Of a stretch of 64,000 bases of DNA, positions 34,787-43,984 are shown in pieces; within the stretch, counting starts at the first letter, position 1; each line of letters starts with the position of its first letter. The translations under genes and the position numbers were made by a program. The stretch lies in contig LNEC01000022.1 of NCBI GenBank assembly GCA_001464035.1, forward strand, positions 124,001 through 188,000, given 5' to 3'. The stretch is from Bradyrhizobiaceae bacterium Ga0074131 (GTDB lineage: Bacteria; Pseudomonadota; Alphaproteobacteria; Rhizobiales; Xanthobacteraceae). Under the pieces are notes generated by a model, which worked only from the letters and a program-made list of their open reading frames with translations, was not told the origin of the DNA and did no database searches.

Positions 34787-35548
34787 TCAGTGGATATGAC
34801 TGCCGCCGTTCACATCCAGCGTAGCACCGGTGATGTAGGACGACAGGTCGGAAGCCAGAAACATGCAGGCCGCGGCGACTTCGTCGGGGCGGCCGGGGCG
34901 GCCGAGGGGAATGGCGGCCGTGAGGTCGCGAATACGGTCCCGTGAGACGGTGCTGGTCACGACGTCCGTTTCGATCAGCGACGGGCAGACCGCGTTCACG
35001 CGCACGCCCATCGGCCCGAGTTCACGGGCGAGCGACTTGGTCAGACTGAGCACGGCCCCCTTCGACGCCGCATAATGCGAGCCGCCAACCAGACCGCCGC
35101 CGCGCTGTGCGGCGACGGAGGCGACATTGACGATCGATCCCGTGCGTTGCGCGACCATCGCAGGCGTGAAGGCCCGGAGGATATTGAACGTCCCCGCGAG
35201 GTTGATGGCGATCACCTCGTCGAAATCCTTTCTGCTGATCTCGTCATATCTGCCGGAGCGGATCACGCCTGCGCAGTGAACCAGGGCGTCCACCTGGCTG
35301 AAGACACGCGAGACTCTGGTCGCCGCTTCCTCACAGGCCGCGCTGTCCACGATGTCGCATCTAACGCCGAGGATGGACGATGACGGATGGTCAGCGGCGA
35401 CTTCTCCGGCCGCGTCGTCGACGTTCTCGCTATGGTCGATCACCACGACATGCGCCCCATTGGCGGCGAGCATGTGGGCGGTGGCCCGACCGATCCCTTG
35501 AAGGGAAGCGGCGCCGGTAACGACGCATACCTTTCCCTTCATCAGCAT
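34787..35548 (-). CDS. Short-chain dehydrogenase/reductase (SDR), FabG-like
   Basis: 253 residues. The cofactor loop is TGAASLQGIGRATA (a variant of TGxxxGxG with an insert), followed by the NAD-site strand HVVVIDHS. The active site has the Ser region of GSIVNVASVAA and YAASK (Tyr/Lys). The C-terminal DVNGG block is standard. AGG/GGAGG lies 8 nt before the ATG at 35548, so that start is preferred over 35563. The substrate is not known. It is followed by the VOC gene. Confidence 0.9.
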   Translation of the reverse strand: MLMKGKVCVVTGAASLQGIGRATAHMLAANGAHVVVIDHSENVDDAAGEVAADHPSSSILGVRCDIVDSAACEEAATRVSRVFSQVDALVHCAGVIRSGRYDEISRKDFDEVIAINLAGTFNILRAFTPAMVAQRTGSIVNVASVAAQRGGGLVGGSHYAASKGAVLSLTKSLARELGPMGVRVNAVCPSLIETDVVTSTVSRDRIRDLTAAIPLGRPGRPDEVAAACMFLASDLSSYITGATLDVNGGSHIH

Positions 35549-35916
35549 CGCGTGTGCCTCCACTCGTCAACCCGAGGGTGGGTCGTTTCAGATATGAAGT
35601 CAATAAATCGCCGGCGCGCTTGTTCGCTTGGCGATGCGGTGGAAAATCAAGGACGTCGAATGGGCTGCCATCGGCCGGCCACCTGCGGTTGCCGACCCGC
35701 AAGTTGACAGGCGAGCCGCGGCGTCGCGGCGTTGCCACCGGCTGGCGCCGTGGCCCCTGGATTCAGTGGCTGACATCTCGCGGGTAGTGGGCGGTCCCTC
35801 GCCAGAATTGCCGAGGGAACTCTTGCCCCCGACAGATGTTGCAAAAAATAACTGAACTACGCGTGGCAAAATTGGCGATGGCCACTCGTCAGGACACACC
35901 GGTAGAGGAGACGACT

Positions 35917-36360
35917 GTGACAAGTACATTTGATCGCGTTCCCAGCCACACCAGCGAAGATATCAATAGACGAATCCGGGAGGAAATCAGGAGAAGCGTC
36001 CGGCATTACGCCCAGTACCCCCATGAGATTCCGCGCCGTATGCGCGAGTTGAGGGAGGAATGGGACATTGAGCGCGCCATCGAGGCGAACGCATCGGCTC
36101 TGGCGTTTTCAGGTACCGTACTCGGCGCTACAGGCGATCGCCGCTGGTTTGCCCTCCCGGCGCTTGTAACTGCATTCCTTTTTCAGCATGCCATCCAGGG
36201 ATGGTGCCCACCGGTTCCTATTCTTCGGCGGCTTGGCTTTCGAACGGCCCATGAGATCGAACAGGAACGAACCGCTTTGATGGCTCTGCGCGGTGACTTC
36301 GACGGTGTCGCTAGCGCGCAAGACAAGCCCGGAACGGCTCTTGCGGCCGTAGGTCTTTAG
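35917..36360 (+). CDS. DUF2892 membrane protein (YgaP-like C-terminal type)
   Basis: 147 residues from the GTG at 35917, with GAGGAG at 35905-35910. An N-terminal basic helix (about 12-50) precedes two short membrane segments in ALAFSGTVLGATGDRRWFAL and LVTAFLFQHAIQGWCPPVPILRRLGF. CPPVPILRRLG is the family signature of the inner membrane DUF2892 domain. Function is unknown, with rhodanese or thiosulfate links in other bacteria. The gap 35549-35916 upstream holds nothing I can identify. Confidence 0.75.
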   Translation: MTSTFDRVPSHTSEDINRRIREEIRRSVRHYAQYPHEIPRRMRELREEWDIERAIEANASALAFSGTVLGATGDRRWFALPALVTAFLFQHAIQGWCPPVPILRRLGFRTAHEIEQERTALMALRGDFDGVASAQDKPGTALAAVGL

Positions 36361-36480
36361 CGCTCGGTTGTCATATGCGATCCGGCGTCGAAAAAATGCG
36401 AGCACGCGTTCAGAATTGGGCTGTCATCTGCCGCCCAAGCCGCCGACGGGCAAATCGTTTCGCGCAAAAACAATCCGAGG

Positions 36481-36714
36481 CGCGCGATCATGCGCCGCCT
36501 CTGGTTTCCCGGATCGTGAAGAGCTCGTCGGGGCGGATCGCCAGCTCGATCGCGAAGCGCAGCCCGACCGCGAGAATCAGGAAGCCGAGCAGCGGCCGCA
36601 GCTGCTCGCCGCGGATCTTCTGGCCGGCGAATTGCGCACCGGTGACCCCGCCGACCATTAAGATCAGCGCCAGCACCGCATCGACCAGATGATTGGTGAC
36701 CGGTGGCGATCACC
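36481..36714 (-). pseudogene. Truncated duplicate of the tauE 3' end
   Basis: This stretch aligns with 38094-38348, the 3' end of the TauE gene plus the ATG of the TIGR02186 gene. Identity is high (for example GGATCGTGAAGAGCTCGTCG is identical), but a 9-nt loss and an 11-nt loss (about 36701) disturb the frame, and only the last ~70 codons are present. The minus-strand frame 36488-36676 reads MLALILMVGGVTGAQFAGQ, against the same region in the intact gene. The adjoining ATG leads into an unrelated 44-codon frame. It is a decayed partial duplication. Confidence 0.8.
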
Positions 36715-37312
36715 GGAGCGAATGAAACAGCCAGAGGCCGAACTCATTAGCTGGATTCATCCAGGCAATTACTATCATGAATTTGACTTAGTTCAAAAAA
36801 GCCGAACATCGTTCCGATGATGGGTTACTCGGTTCGATACAGTAGGCAGTCGGTACGCGCGGATTAGAGCTGCCGCGCTATCGGAGCGGCGCCTTCTCGA
36901 GTGGCTCGATCTCCTGATGCCGATGATGGCCGCCATGGACGAGGAGGCGCTCTACGTTGCGGAACTGCTCGGGTGCGTCGAAAACATCAAGAACGGCAAC
37001 ACGAGCCTGGTCGAAAACTATGAATTCAGTAATTGAGGTCGCGTCGCTTCGAAAGACTTTCAAAGGCCGCGATGGCGCGTCCCTCTCATCGATGCGCTCG
37101 CCGTTCTCGATTGCGAAGTCGTTCAAGAGAGGAGAGTCGGACAGCATTCGGCGTTCTTCTGCGAAGTCAAAAACGTGAGGCTTCAGCCGAGCAGGCGGCC
37201 GCTCGTTCATTTTGACCGTGCGTTCTACGCTGTTCAGCCAGTTCAATAGGGGGAACTGCTGGGCGATAACGAGAGTCGCCGACCGACGTGCGAGAGCTGG
37301 GCACTACGCCGA
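36715..37312. other. Disturbed intergenic region with possible small ORFs
   Basis: This stretch is less GC-rich than its neighbours. It holds possible plus-strand frames MKQPEAELISWIHPGNYY (from about 36721) and MDEEALYVAELLGCVENIKN (start near 36932, ending about 37036). The minus-strand frame 36878-37246 is 122 codons with no recognised family. None has a clear ribosome site or homology I recognise, so they may be remnants of displaced genes next to the tauE duplication. Confidence 0.35.
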
Positions 37313-38104
37313 TCAATCCTTGCGGAACACGATCGATGCCATCCAGCCGGTCATCAGCGCCATCGCCGCCGTCACCAGCCCGTAGACAAAGCCGTTATGG
37401 CGCGCGGCGTTCGCCACGAACTGTTCGAAGCCGACCTTGACGATTTCAAACGCGGTTTCGGTCCTGGTCACCAGTGCGCCGTCGGAAAACAGCTTGATCT
37501 CGACGTCATAGGTTCCGATCGGCACTTCGCCCGGCAGCGGAATGCCGGTACGAAACAGCGTCGGCGTCAGGAACGTCACCGCGGAGGTCTCCTCGCGATA
37601 GAGGCCGTGCTCGGTGCGCAGCCGCACGAAGGCGCTGCGGAACGGATCGTTCGGCACCACGTCGGCGTAATCAGTTCCGACGCGCTGGGTGAGCAGCACG
37701 TTGTTGAGGCCGAGTTGCTGCCGCCGGCCGACCTCGGGCGAGGCGATGGCGTCGAACGGCCGGTTGGAGAACAGCGCCAGATAGGTCGGGACTTCGAGAA
37801 ACTGCCGGGAGTCGGTGTTGATCCAGATGCCGAATACGCGCTCCTTGCGGCGCGTCACCATGTCGGCGCGCGGGCCGGAAACGGTGACGACGAGATCGTA
37901 ACTGGTGCGGGTCGCAGGCGTGGAGGCGTCCTTTTCGACTGAGCCGAACAGCACCAGTTCCTCGCCGGAATAGTTCGGCGTCACGGTCACGCGGTGGTTG
38001 GAGACCGAGACGATCAGCCGCTCCGCGCGCGCCGGCGCCACGGTGAACCCTGCGTCCAGCGTCAGCGCGAGAACGAAAGCCGCCAGTGGGGCGCGCGCGA
38101 TCAT
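37313..38104 (-). CDS. TIGR02186 family membrane protein
   Basis: 263 residues. A signal peptide (1-27, ARAERL border), a beta-rich extracytoplasmic domain (VSNHRVTVTPNYSGEELVLFG...) and one C-terminal membrane anchor (about 236-258). The family is found next to TauE-like exporters in Alphaproteobacteria, and here it overlaps that gene (ATGA at 38101-38104). Function is unknown; an accessory role in sulfite/anion export is inferred. A 622-codon frame extends across to 39181 but is only an overlap shadow of TauE. Confidence 0.85.
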   Translation of the reverse strand: MIARAPLAAFVLALTLDAGFTVAPARAERLIVSVSNHRVTVTPNYSGEELVLFGSVEKDASTPATRTSYDLVVTVSGPRADMVTRRKERVFGIWINTDSRQFLEVPTYLALFSNRPFDAIASPEVGRRQQLGLNNVLLTQRVGTDYADVVPNDPFRSAFVRLRTEHGLYREETSAVTFLTPTLFRTGIPLPGEVPIGTYDVEIKLFSDGALVTRTETAFEIVKVGFEQFVANAARHNGFVYGLVTAAMALMTGWMASIVFRKD

Positions 38105-39027
38105 GCCCCGCCTCCGGTTTCCCGGATCGTGAAGAGCTCGTCGGGGCGGATCACCAGTTCGACCGCGAAGCGTAATCCGACCGCGAGAATCAGGAGGCCG
38201 AGCAGCAGGCGCAGCTGCTCGCCGCGAATCTTCTGGCCGGCCCGCGCCCCGAATTGCGCACCGGTGACGCCGCCGACCATCAGGATCAGCGCCAGCACCG
38301 CATCGACCAGATGATTGGTGACCGCGTGCAGCATGGTGGCGATCACCATCGTCACCAGCGTCAGCACCATCGAGGTGCCGATCACGGTGGAGGTCGGCAC
38401 CCGCAGCAGGTAGATCATGATCGGGATCAGGATGAAGCCGCCGCCGATGCCCATCACCGCGCCGATGAACCCGATGACCAGGCCGACCACGACGACGGGA
38501 ATGACCGACAGGTAGATCTTGGAGCGCTTGAAGCGCATCTTGAGCGGCAGGCCGTGAATCCAGCCGTGACTGCCCGAACGCCGCGCCAGCGGCGCCACGC
38601 CGCGTCGCGTTCGCATGATGGCACGCAGCCCTTCCCAGAACATCAGGACGCCGACGGCGGTCAGCAGGATGACGTAGGACAGCGCAATCATCAGATCGAG
38701 CTGGCCGAGCGACCGCAGCAGCGTGAAGGTCCAGACCCCGAGCGCGGTGCCGACGGTGCCGCCGCACAGCAGCACCAGCGCCAGCGCCGGATCGATGGCG
38801 CGGCGGCGCCAGTACGACAGTGCGCCCGAGAACGACGAGGCGGCAATGTGGCTGGCGACCGAGGCGACCGCGACCGCGGGCGCGATGCCGACGAAGATCA
38901 ACAGCGGCGTCATCAGAAATCCGCCGCCGATTCCGAACATGCCGGACACGAAGCCGACCGCCGCGCCCATCGCCAGGATGAGAAAAACGTTGACCGGAAT
39001 GTCGGCGATCGGAAGGTAGAGCTGCAC
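38101..39027 (-). CDS. Sulfite exporter TauE/SafE family protein
   Basis: 308 residues with about 8 hydrophobic segments. Two half-repeats have the family GxxxGFVSGMFGIGGGFLMTPLL block near the N-terminus and GFIGAVMGIGGGFILIPIM in the second half. The family exports sulfite, sulfoacetate or similar anions across the inner membrane. It is followed by TIGR02186, with overlapping ends. A truncated copy of its 3' end sits 1.6 kb away at 36481. Confidence 0.9.
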   Translation of the reverse strand: MQLYLPIADIPVNVFLILAMGAAVGFVSGMFGIGGGFLMTPLLIFVGIAPAVAVASVASHIAASSFSGALSYWRRRAIDPALALVLLCGGTVGTALGVWTFTLLRSLGQLDLMIALSYVILLTAVGVLMFWEGLRAIMRTRRGVAPLARRSGSHGWIHGLPLKMRFKRSKIYLSVIPVVVVGLVIGFIGAVMGIGGGFILIPIMIYLLRVPTSTVIGTSMVLTLVTMVIATMLHAVTNHLVDAVLALILMVGGVTGAQFGARAGQKIRGEQLRLLLGLLILAVGLRFAVELVIRPDELFTIRETGGGA

Positions 39028-39262
39028 GCGCGGTTACTTTGACTTGGCCGCGAGGTCGGCCGGGGCCGCCCGCGGGATGGTTTCGTGGTCGAGCATTGGC
39101 CGGCACGCCATCCGCGAGGCGCCCGCGAAAGCGGCGAACGCGACCGGTTGCCGCGCCCCTGCATAACCGAAATCGGCGCACGGAGGGACTAAAGAATCCG
39201 CGGCAGGCGGATTAATTGCCCAGGGTAGCCCGACGATCTAACGGCGTGGTGAACGATTCAGA

Positions 39263-42200
39263 TTAATGCGCGGCGGCGGCGCGCTTGGTCGCGGCCGGCT
39301 TTGCGGCCGGCTTCGAGGTCGTGGCCTGCACCGGGCCCGCGTCCCAGCCGCCGGGCGGGGCCGCCACGTTGATGGCGTCGTCCGGCTGAGGCTCCGGCGC
39401 GAAGGTCTGGATCGCGAGCTTGGCCGCCGCCAGCGACTGGGCGTCGAGCCGCTTGGCGATGTCGTCGCGCTTGCGGACGGAATCCGCGTCGCCCTGTGCC
39501 GCGGCCAGGCTGAACCATTTGAAGGATTCGGCGAGGTTCTGTTCGACGCCGATGCCGCGGGCATAGAGGATGCCGAGGTTGAACTGGCTGTCGGCGACGC
39601 CGCGGTCGGCCGCCTTGCGGAACCATTGCGACGCGCTCTTGTAGTTGGCGCCCTTGCCGGCACCGTCGGCATCGAGCACGGCCAGATTGTGCATCGCCTT
39701 GGCGCTGCCGCGCTCGGCGGCCTGGATGTAATAGCGCCGCGCGATATCGACGTCCTTGGTCACGCTGAGACCCTTTTCATAGAGGGTCCCGAGCCGGAAG
39801 ACCGCCGGCACCACGCCGGCCTGCGCCGCGCGGTCGTACCATTTCGCGGCTTCGTCATAATTCGCCGGCACGCCCTTGCCTTCGGCGAAACGCACTCCGA
39901 TTTCGTAGGCCGCGGCCGGGTCGCCCTTCAGCGCGGCGGCGCGCAGCACCGGTCCGCCGATCGCCTCGGGGAGCCGTTCGCTGGGCGGCACCTGCACCTG
40001 GGTCAGCTGGCGGGAGACCGGCGCGGCCGGCGGGACCGGAATGGCGCCGGTAACGTCGCCTGATGGTATCGGCGGGGCGGCGGGAATCGTTGCCGCCTGC
40101 GGTATGGCGACCGTCGCGGTACCGTCGGTGGCGCCCGGTACGGCGTTGTTGAAGGACTGCCGGCCGATCGGCGTCGGTGAAGTCATCGAAGGTGTTGCGG
40201 GCGTCGGCGTGGCCGGCCTGGCGCTGTCCTCCGCGGGTGGCTGGGTCGCAGCCGGCGCCTGCTCGTTCGAACTCTCCATCGCAGGTGGCGCGGTGCCGCT
40301 GTCGAGCAGCGTCATCGCCATCTTGAAGGTGCCGAGCACGATCACGACCACGCTCGCACCGACCAGCAGCGAGCGGATCTTGGAGGTGATCGTCGATGGC
40401 TCCCCGTTCGGGTCCTTGGCCTTGCTGGAGGCCGCGGTCTTGAACGGGCCACGCGCCGCCTTGTCGCCGGCGGGGGCGGCGGCGGCGGCCTGCGCGGCGC
40501 GCCGCGCCGCCGCGATGAAACTCGACGTGCTGACCGGTTCGCGGGGGCCTGCGGGGATTTCGCTGATCGCGCTTTCGGAAGCGGCGATACGCTCCGCCGG
40601 TGTGGCCACCCTGGCGGTGGGGCGTGTTCCCGGTTCCAGCGGGTGATCGGGCGGCAGGTCCGGCGCGACCGCGGGGCGTTGCTGCGCCGCATATGGTTCG
40701 AGAATTTCACTGATGGCGCGCGGCGCCACCGCGGCAACGGCCGGGACCGGCGGCTGCACGGCCTGGAATTCGCGCGGCGCGGAGGCGAAATGCTCGTGGG
40801 CCGCGGCGGGATTTGGCAGTTCAGGCTTCGGCTGCGGCGGCATCGCCACGGGCGGCGCAGCCGCTGGCGGCGAGTCGGGTGGCGGCGCCGGCGGCATTTG
40901 CAGTTGCGGCGCAGCGGGCAAAGCGCGCGCCGTGCGCAGGTCGCCTTCGATCATGGCGAGCCGATCGACCACATGGCCGAGCGTGTTGTGGACGGCTTCC
41001 AGCGAATCCTGGGTGCGGCGGTCGGTTTCCGACTGGCTGAAGCGAATGTCGGACATCTCGCGCTTGACGATGTCGACGATGCCGCTGTCGGACGGCTGCG
41101 GCGCGCCGGGGTTGCGGTTGGTTTCGGCCAGCGCGACGACGGCCGCGTGCTGGTTTTCGAGATGGCGCAGGATGTCCTGCAACCCGTCCTCGACCCGGCC
41201 GAGATTGACGGCGCCGGGATCAGTCGATGTTTCGATCCGCTCCAGCAGATACGACACGCGCTGTTCGAGATGGGCGAAGGCCGATGCCTCGTCATGGCCG
41301 ACCGGCATGCGGTCGAGGCGTTCGGACAGCGACCGCAGTGCTCCCTCGAGATGTTCGGCGTTGCCGCCTGCCGTCGGCCGCTCGCGGCTTTCCAGCGTCG
41401 AGGTCAGCGCGGCGATGCGCTGCTCCAGGATCGCAAACGAATCGCCGTTGCCCTCGTTGCGGGCAAGCTGGTCGACCTTCGAAGACAGCATGTGCACGTC
41501 GTCGGACAGCCGCCCCAGGGCGTCGTTCGACGCCACATTGGAGACGATGGCGCGAAGCGCCGAGATAGCGCCCTCGAGTTGCTGCACTGTGGACGGGTCG
41601 TCATTGGCGCGCAGGATCAGGTCGAGTTTGCCGCCGAGATTGCGGATCGCCTCGTCGTAGCCCGCCAGTTGTTCCGCAGGGGTCAACGAGCGCAGGACCT
41701 CACGAATTTCGGCGAGCGCGCGTTCGATGCCGGCCAGCGCCTGGCCGTCGGTGCCGCTCTGGCGGGTGTCGTCGATGCGGCGGGACAGCGAGCGGATCTC
41801 GTTCTCGATCGATTCGATCGCCCGGCGCGGCATCGCCTCGGTGATGGCGGCGCGAATTTCCGAAAGCTCGGCGCGGAACGCGGTGATCGATTGCTCGATC
41901 CCTTCCGGCCGCTGCAGCGCCTCGATCTGGCTGGTGATCTTGAGCAGATGGCGCTCCAGCGACGAAAAATCCGGGCCGGCCGGAGCCGCCGCCTGCATCG
42001 GGGGCGCCACCGGCATGGCGGGCGCCTTTGCAGCTGTTCTTGGCGGCGCGCTGCGCGGCGGCATCGACCGGGGCGCGGAATCATCGAGTTCGTTCTGGCG
42101 CGCAGTGATTTCCGCGATGGCAGATTCGAGCGACGCCGGGCTGAGCGGAGGCGAGGGGCGGTACACCTGGCTGGCCGCGCGCTCGACCATCTCGGCCTGG

Positions 42201-42652
42201 CGCTGCCTGTCCTGCAGCTGGGCCTGTTTCGGCGCCGGGTTGGAAATCTGCGACAGCCGCGCGTCGAGGCGCGAGATCGCGTCGTTCAATTGCCGCGCGA
42301 CGCCCGGTTCGCCGCGCGGGGCGTCGCCTCGCGGCGCATCGGGGCGCTGGGCATCGCTGCGCGGCACATCGCTGCGCGCCGCATCGCTGCGCGGCCTGGG
42401 CTGCGACATCTGCTCGATCTGGCGGGTGATCGAATCCAGCCGCTGATGGATGTCCGCGACATCGGGCGCCTCCTGGCCCGGCATCGCCTGAGGCTGATCG
42501 TAAGGGCTTTGAAAATGGGGCGGCGCGGAATCGCCGAGAGTGGAGTTGAGCCAGTCGTTCAGCGGCATGCCGGCACGCCGCGCGGCGGCCTCGGCCCTTT
42601 CGCGGACGGATGGATCGATGCCTTCAACACTCCACGATACGCGCGAATTCAT
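39263..42652 (-). CDS. PodJ-like localization protein with coiled coils and Sel1 repeats
   Basis: 1129 residues. The N-terminal SWSVEGIDPSVRERAEAAARRAGMPLNDWLN is the family opening. Then come a low-complexity Arg/Ser/Asp-rich stretch (about 95-118, RSD/RxDAPRGD repeats), long coiled-coil regions to about residue 600, a Pro-rich linker, one membrane segment near 760 (LLVGASVVVIVLGTF) and at least four Sel1/TPR-like repeats (about 900-1067). The order coiled coil, membrane anchor, periplasmic Sel1 repeats matches PodJ of Caulobacter, a polar organiser. Function here is inferred from architecture. Confidence 0.7.
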   Translation of the reverse strand: MNSRVSWSVEGIDPSVRERAEAAARRAGMPLNDWLNSTLGDSAPPHFQSPYDQPQAMPGQEAPDVADIHQRLDSITRQIEQMSQPRPRSDAARSDVPRSDAQRPDAPRGDAPRGEPGVARQLNDAISRLDARLSQISNPAPKQAQLQDRQRQAEMVERAASQVYRPSPPLSPASLESAIAEITARQNELDDSAPRSMPPRSAPPRTAAKAPAMPVAPPMQAAAPAGPDFSSLERHLLKITSQIEALQRPEGIEQSITAFRAELSEIRAAITEAMPRRAIESIENEIRSLSRRIDDTRQSGTDGQALAGIERALAEIREVLRSLTPAEQLAGYDEAIRNLGGKLDLILRANDDPSTVQQLEGAISALRAIVSNVASNDALGRLSDDVHMLSSKVDQLARNEGNGDSFAILEQRIAALTSTLESRERPTAGGNAEHLEGALRSLSERLDRMPVGHDEASAFAHLEQRVSYLLERIETSTDPGAVNLGRVEDGLQDILRHLENQHAAVVALAETNRNPGAPQPSDSGIVDIVKREMSDIRFSQSETDRRTQDSLEAVHNTLGHVVDRLAMIEGDLRTARALPAAPQLQMPPAPPPDSPPAAAPPVAMPPQPKPELPNPAAAHEHFASAPREFQAVQPPVPAVAAVAPRAISEILEPYAAQQRPAVAPDLPPDHPLEPGTRPTARVATPAERIAASESAISEIPAGPREPVSTSSFIAAARRAAQAAAAAPAGDKAARGPFKTAASSKAKDPNGEPSTITSKIRSLLVGASVVVIVLGTFKMAMTLLDSGTAPPAMESSNEQAPAATQPPAEDSARPATPTPATPSMTSPTPIGRQSFNNAVPGATDGTATVAIPQAATIPAAPPIPSGDVTGAIPVPPAAPVSRQLTQVQVPPSERLPEAIGGPVLRAAALKGDPAAAYEIGVRFAEGKGVPANYDEAAKWYDRAAQAGVVPAVFRLGTLYEKGLSVTKDVDIARRYYIQAAERGSAKAMHNLAVLDADGAGKGANYKSASQWFRKAADRGVADSQFNLGILYARGIGVEQNLAESFKWFSLAAAQGDADSVRKRDDIAKRLDAQSLAAAKLAIQTFAPEPQPDDAINVAAPPGGWDAGPVQATTSKPAAKPAATKRAAAAH

Positions 42653-42817
42653 GCTCTCGTCCGGTTCCGACTCCGGCGCGCCACCTGCGCCTTCAGCCTC
42701 CCCGCGCGTCCCACCGAAGAGACAATCGAATGGCGCGCAGGTCGTCTGCCTCAGAACCCGACTTTTTCGTGTTACGGTAAATAACCAGTTAAGGAATGGC
42801 CCGGCGGGTCTGGAAAG

Positions 42818-43381
42818 TTACCGTTCGGGGGAAATGGCCGCGCCGATCGTCCGGGCCGGCAGGGCTTGAAGTGCCTCTTCGCACCACTCCACCACGACGC
42901 GTTCGTGACGAACGCCGAGGCGAAGCGCCAACAGCTTGCCGGTATCCGCCGGCGATGCGGTGCCTTCAGGGAACCGCTTGTTGAGGATGCGCTCGTAGCG
43001 GGAAGCGCGGTCGCGGTGGTGTTCCAGCCGCGCCATCAGGTCGGCGCGCAACGGGCCGATGTCGACGCCCTCGAGCGCGTAGAGCCGGACCAGCAGATCA
43101 TCCTTGATCGAAGGCGGCACGCTGGGCCGTGCTCCCCAGTGCCTCAGTGCGGCGCGGCCCTCGGAGGTCAGGGTATAGACCAGCTTGTTGGGCTTGCCCG
43201 ATTGCACCACCTCGCAGCCCTGGATGTGGCCGCGGTCGCGGAGCCGGGTCAGCTCGCGATAGATCTGCTGGTGGTTGGCTTTCCAGTAGAAGCCGATGGA
43301 CGCGTCGAACGTCTTGGCGAGCTCATAGCCCGTCATTGGACCTTCCGTCAGGCATGCAAGGATTGCGTCACCGAGCGCCAA
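42818..43381 (-). CDS. PadR family transcriptional regulator
   Basis: 187 residues from the TTG at 43381, chosen because AGGGAG lies 6 nt upstream and the family opening is LALGDAILACLTEGPMTGYELAK. A longer ATG frame to 43414 lacks this site. The winged helix spans about 1-80 with the QIYRELTRLRDRGHI recognition region, and the C-terminal half is the dimerisation/effector-binding helical domain. PadR proteins are repressors. It diverges from a SnoaL-like gene, and a TGCATAT operator lies between them. Confidence 0.9.
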   Translation of the reverse strand: MALGDAILACLTEGPMTGYELAKTFDASIGFYWKANHQQIYRELTRLRDRGHIQGCEVVQSGKPNKLVYTLTSEGRAALRHWGARPSVPPSIKDDLLVRLYALEGVDIGPLRADLMARLEHHRDRASRYERILNKRFPEGTASPADTGKLLALRLGVRHERVVVEWCEEALQALPARTIGAAISPER

Positions 43382-43400
43382 GCAACAGCTCCCTCTGATC

Positions 43401-43442
43401 TTGACAATATGCATAAAAGTGCATATGCGTCAATGTGCATAT
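43401..43442. promoter_or_regulatory. Divergent promoter with PadR-type TGCATAT operator
   Basis: A perfect inverted repeat ATATGCA-6 nt-TGCATAT lies at 43407-43426, and a third TGCATAT at 43436-43442. On the plus strand TTGACA (43401-43406), 17 nt, then TATGCG form a weak -35/-10. On the minus strand TTGACG (43429-43434), 18 nt, then TATTGT form another. The palindrome covers both spacers, so one repressor could control both directions. Confidence 0.75.
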
Positions 43443-43482
43443 GATGGCTGCCCGCGGCGCCTTTCGTGCATGGAGACGTCCG

Positions 43483-43884
43483 ATGCCCATGACCGGCCTC
43501 GACAAGTGGTATGGCTACATGAAGTCCCACGACCGCGCGGCGCTGTGGGAACTGCTGCACCCGGATGCGGTGTTCGAAAGCCCCGTCGTGCATACGCGGC
43601 AGCGCGGCCGCGACATCGCGTTCAAATATCTGTCGAGTGCCGAAAAGGTGCTGGGCGGCCCGGGCTTCAGCTATGTCGGTGAATGGCGCAGCGACAACGG
43701 CGCGGTGCTGGAGTTCGAAAGAGAGATCGAGGGGATCAGGATCAACGGCGTCGATATCATCACCTTCGCAGACGATGGCCGGATTACCAGTTTCAAGGTG
43801 ATGGTGCGCCCGCTCAAGGCGATCAACCTGCTGCATCGGCTGATGGGGGAGCAACTGGCAAGTGCAACCGCGACCCTGAAGTAG
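43483..43884 (+). CDS. SnoaL/NTF2-like domain protein
   Basis: 133 residues from the ATG at 43483, preceded by GGAGA. The NTF2-like cone fold is indicated by YMKSHDRAALWELLHPDAVFESP near the N-terminus and the closing TFADDGRITSFKVMVRP. Such proteins act as small-molecule hydroxylase/isomerase-like enzymes or stress proteins, unassigned. It is controlled by the PadR operator upstream (inference). An upstream in-frame ATG at 43435 overlaps the operator and is not used. Confidence 0.8.
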   Translation: MPMTGLDKWYGYMKSHDRAALWELLHPDAVFESPVVHTRQRGRDIAFKYLSSAEKVLGGPGFSYVGEWRSDNGAVLEFEREIEGIRINGVDIITFADDGRITSFKVMVRPLKAINLLHRLMGEQLASATATLK

Positions 43885-43984
43885 CTCCCTATCGACTTCG
43901 GAACCGGCTAAGGTTCTGTCTGAAATCCAACGATTGCTGCGCTGCCAAGGCTCCCTACATGGCGAGCCAGCCTGGAGGATGCGA

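Noticed and set aside
37313..39181. One long 622-codon gene joining TauE and TIGR02186
   Set aside because: The first part is TauE DNA read in another frame; an ATGA overlap at 38101-38104 separates two genes.
40643..42784. A 713-codon plus-strand frame opposite the PodJ-like gene
   Set aside because: Antisense shadow; Arg/Gly-rich without motif.
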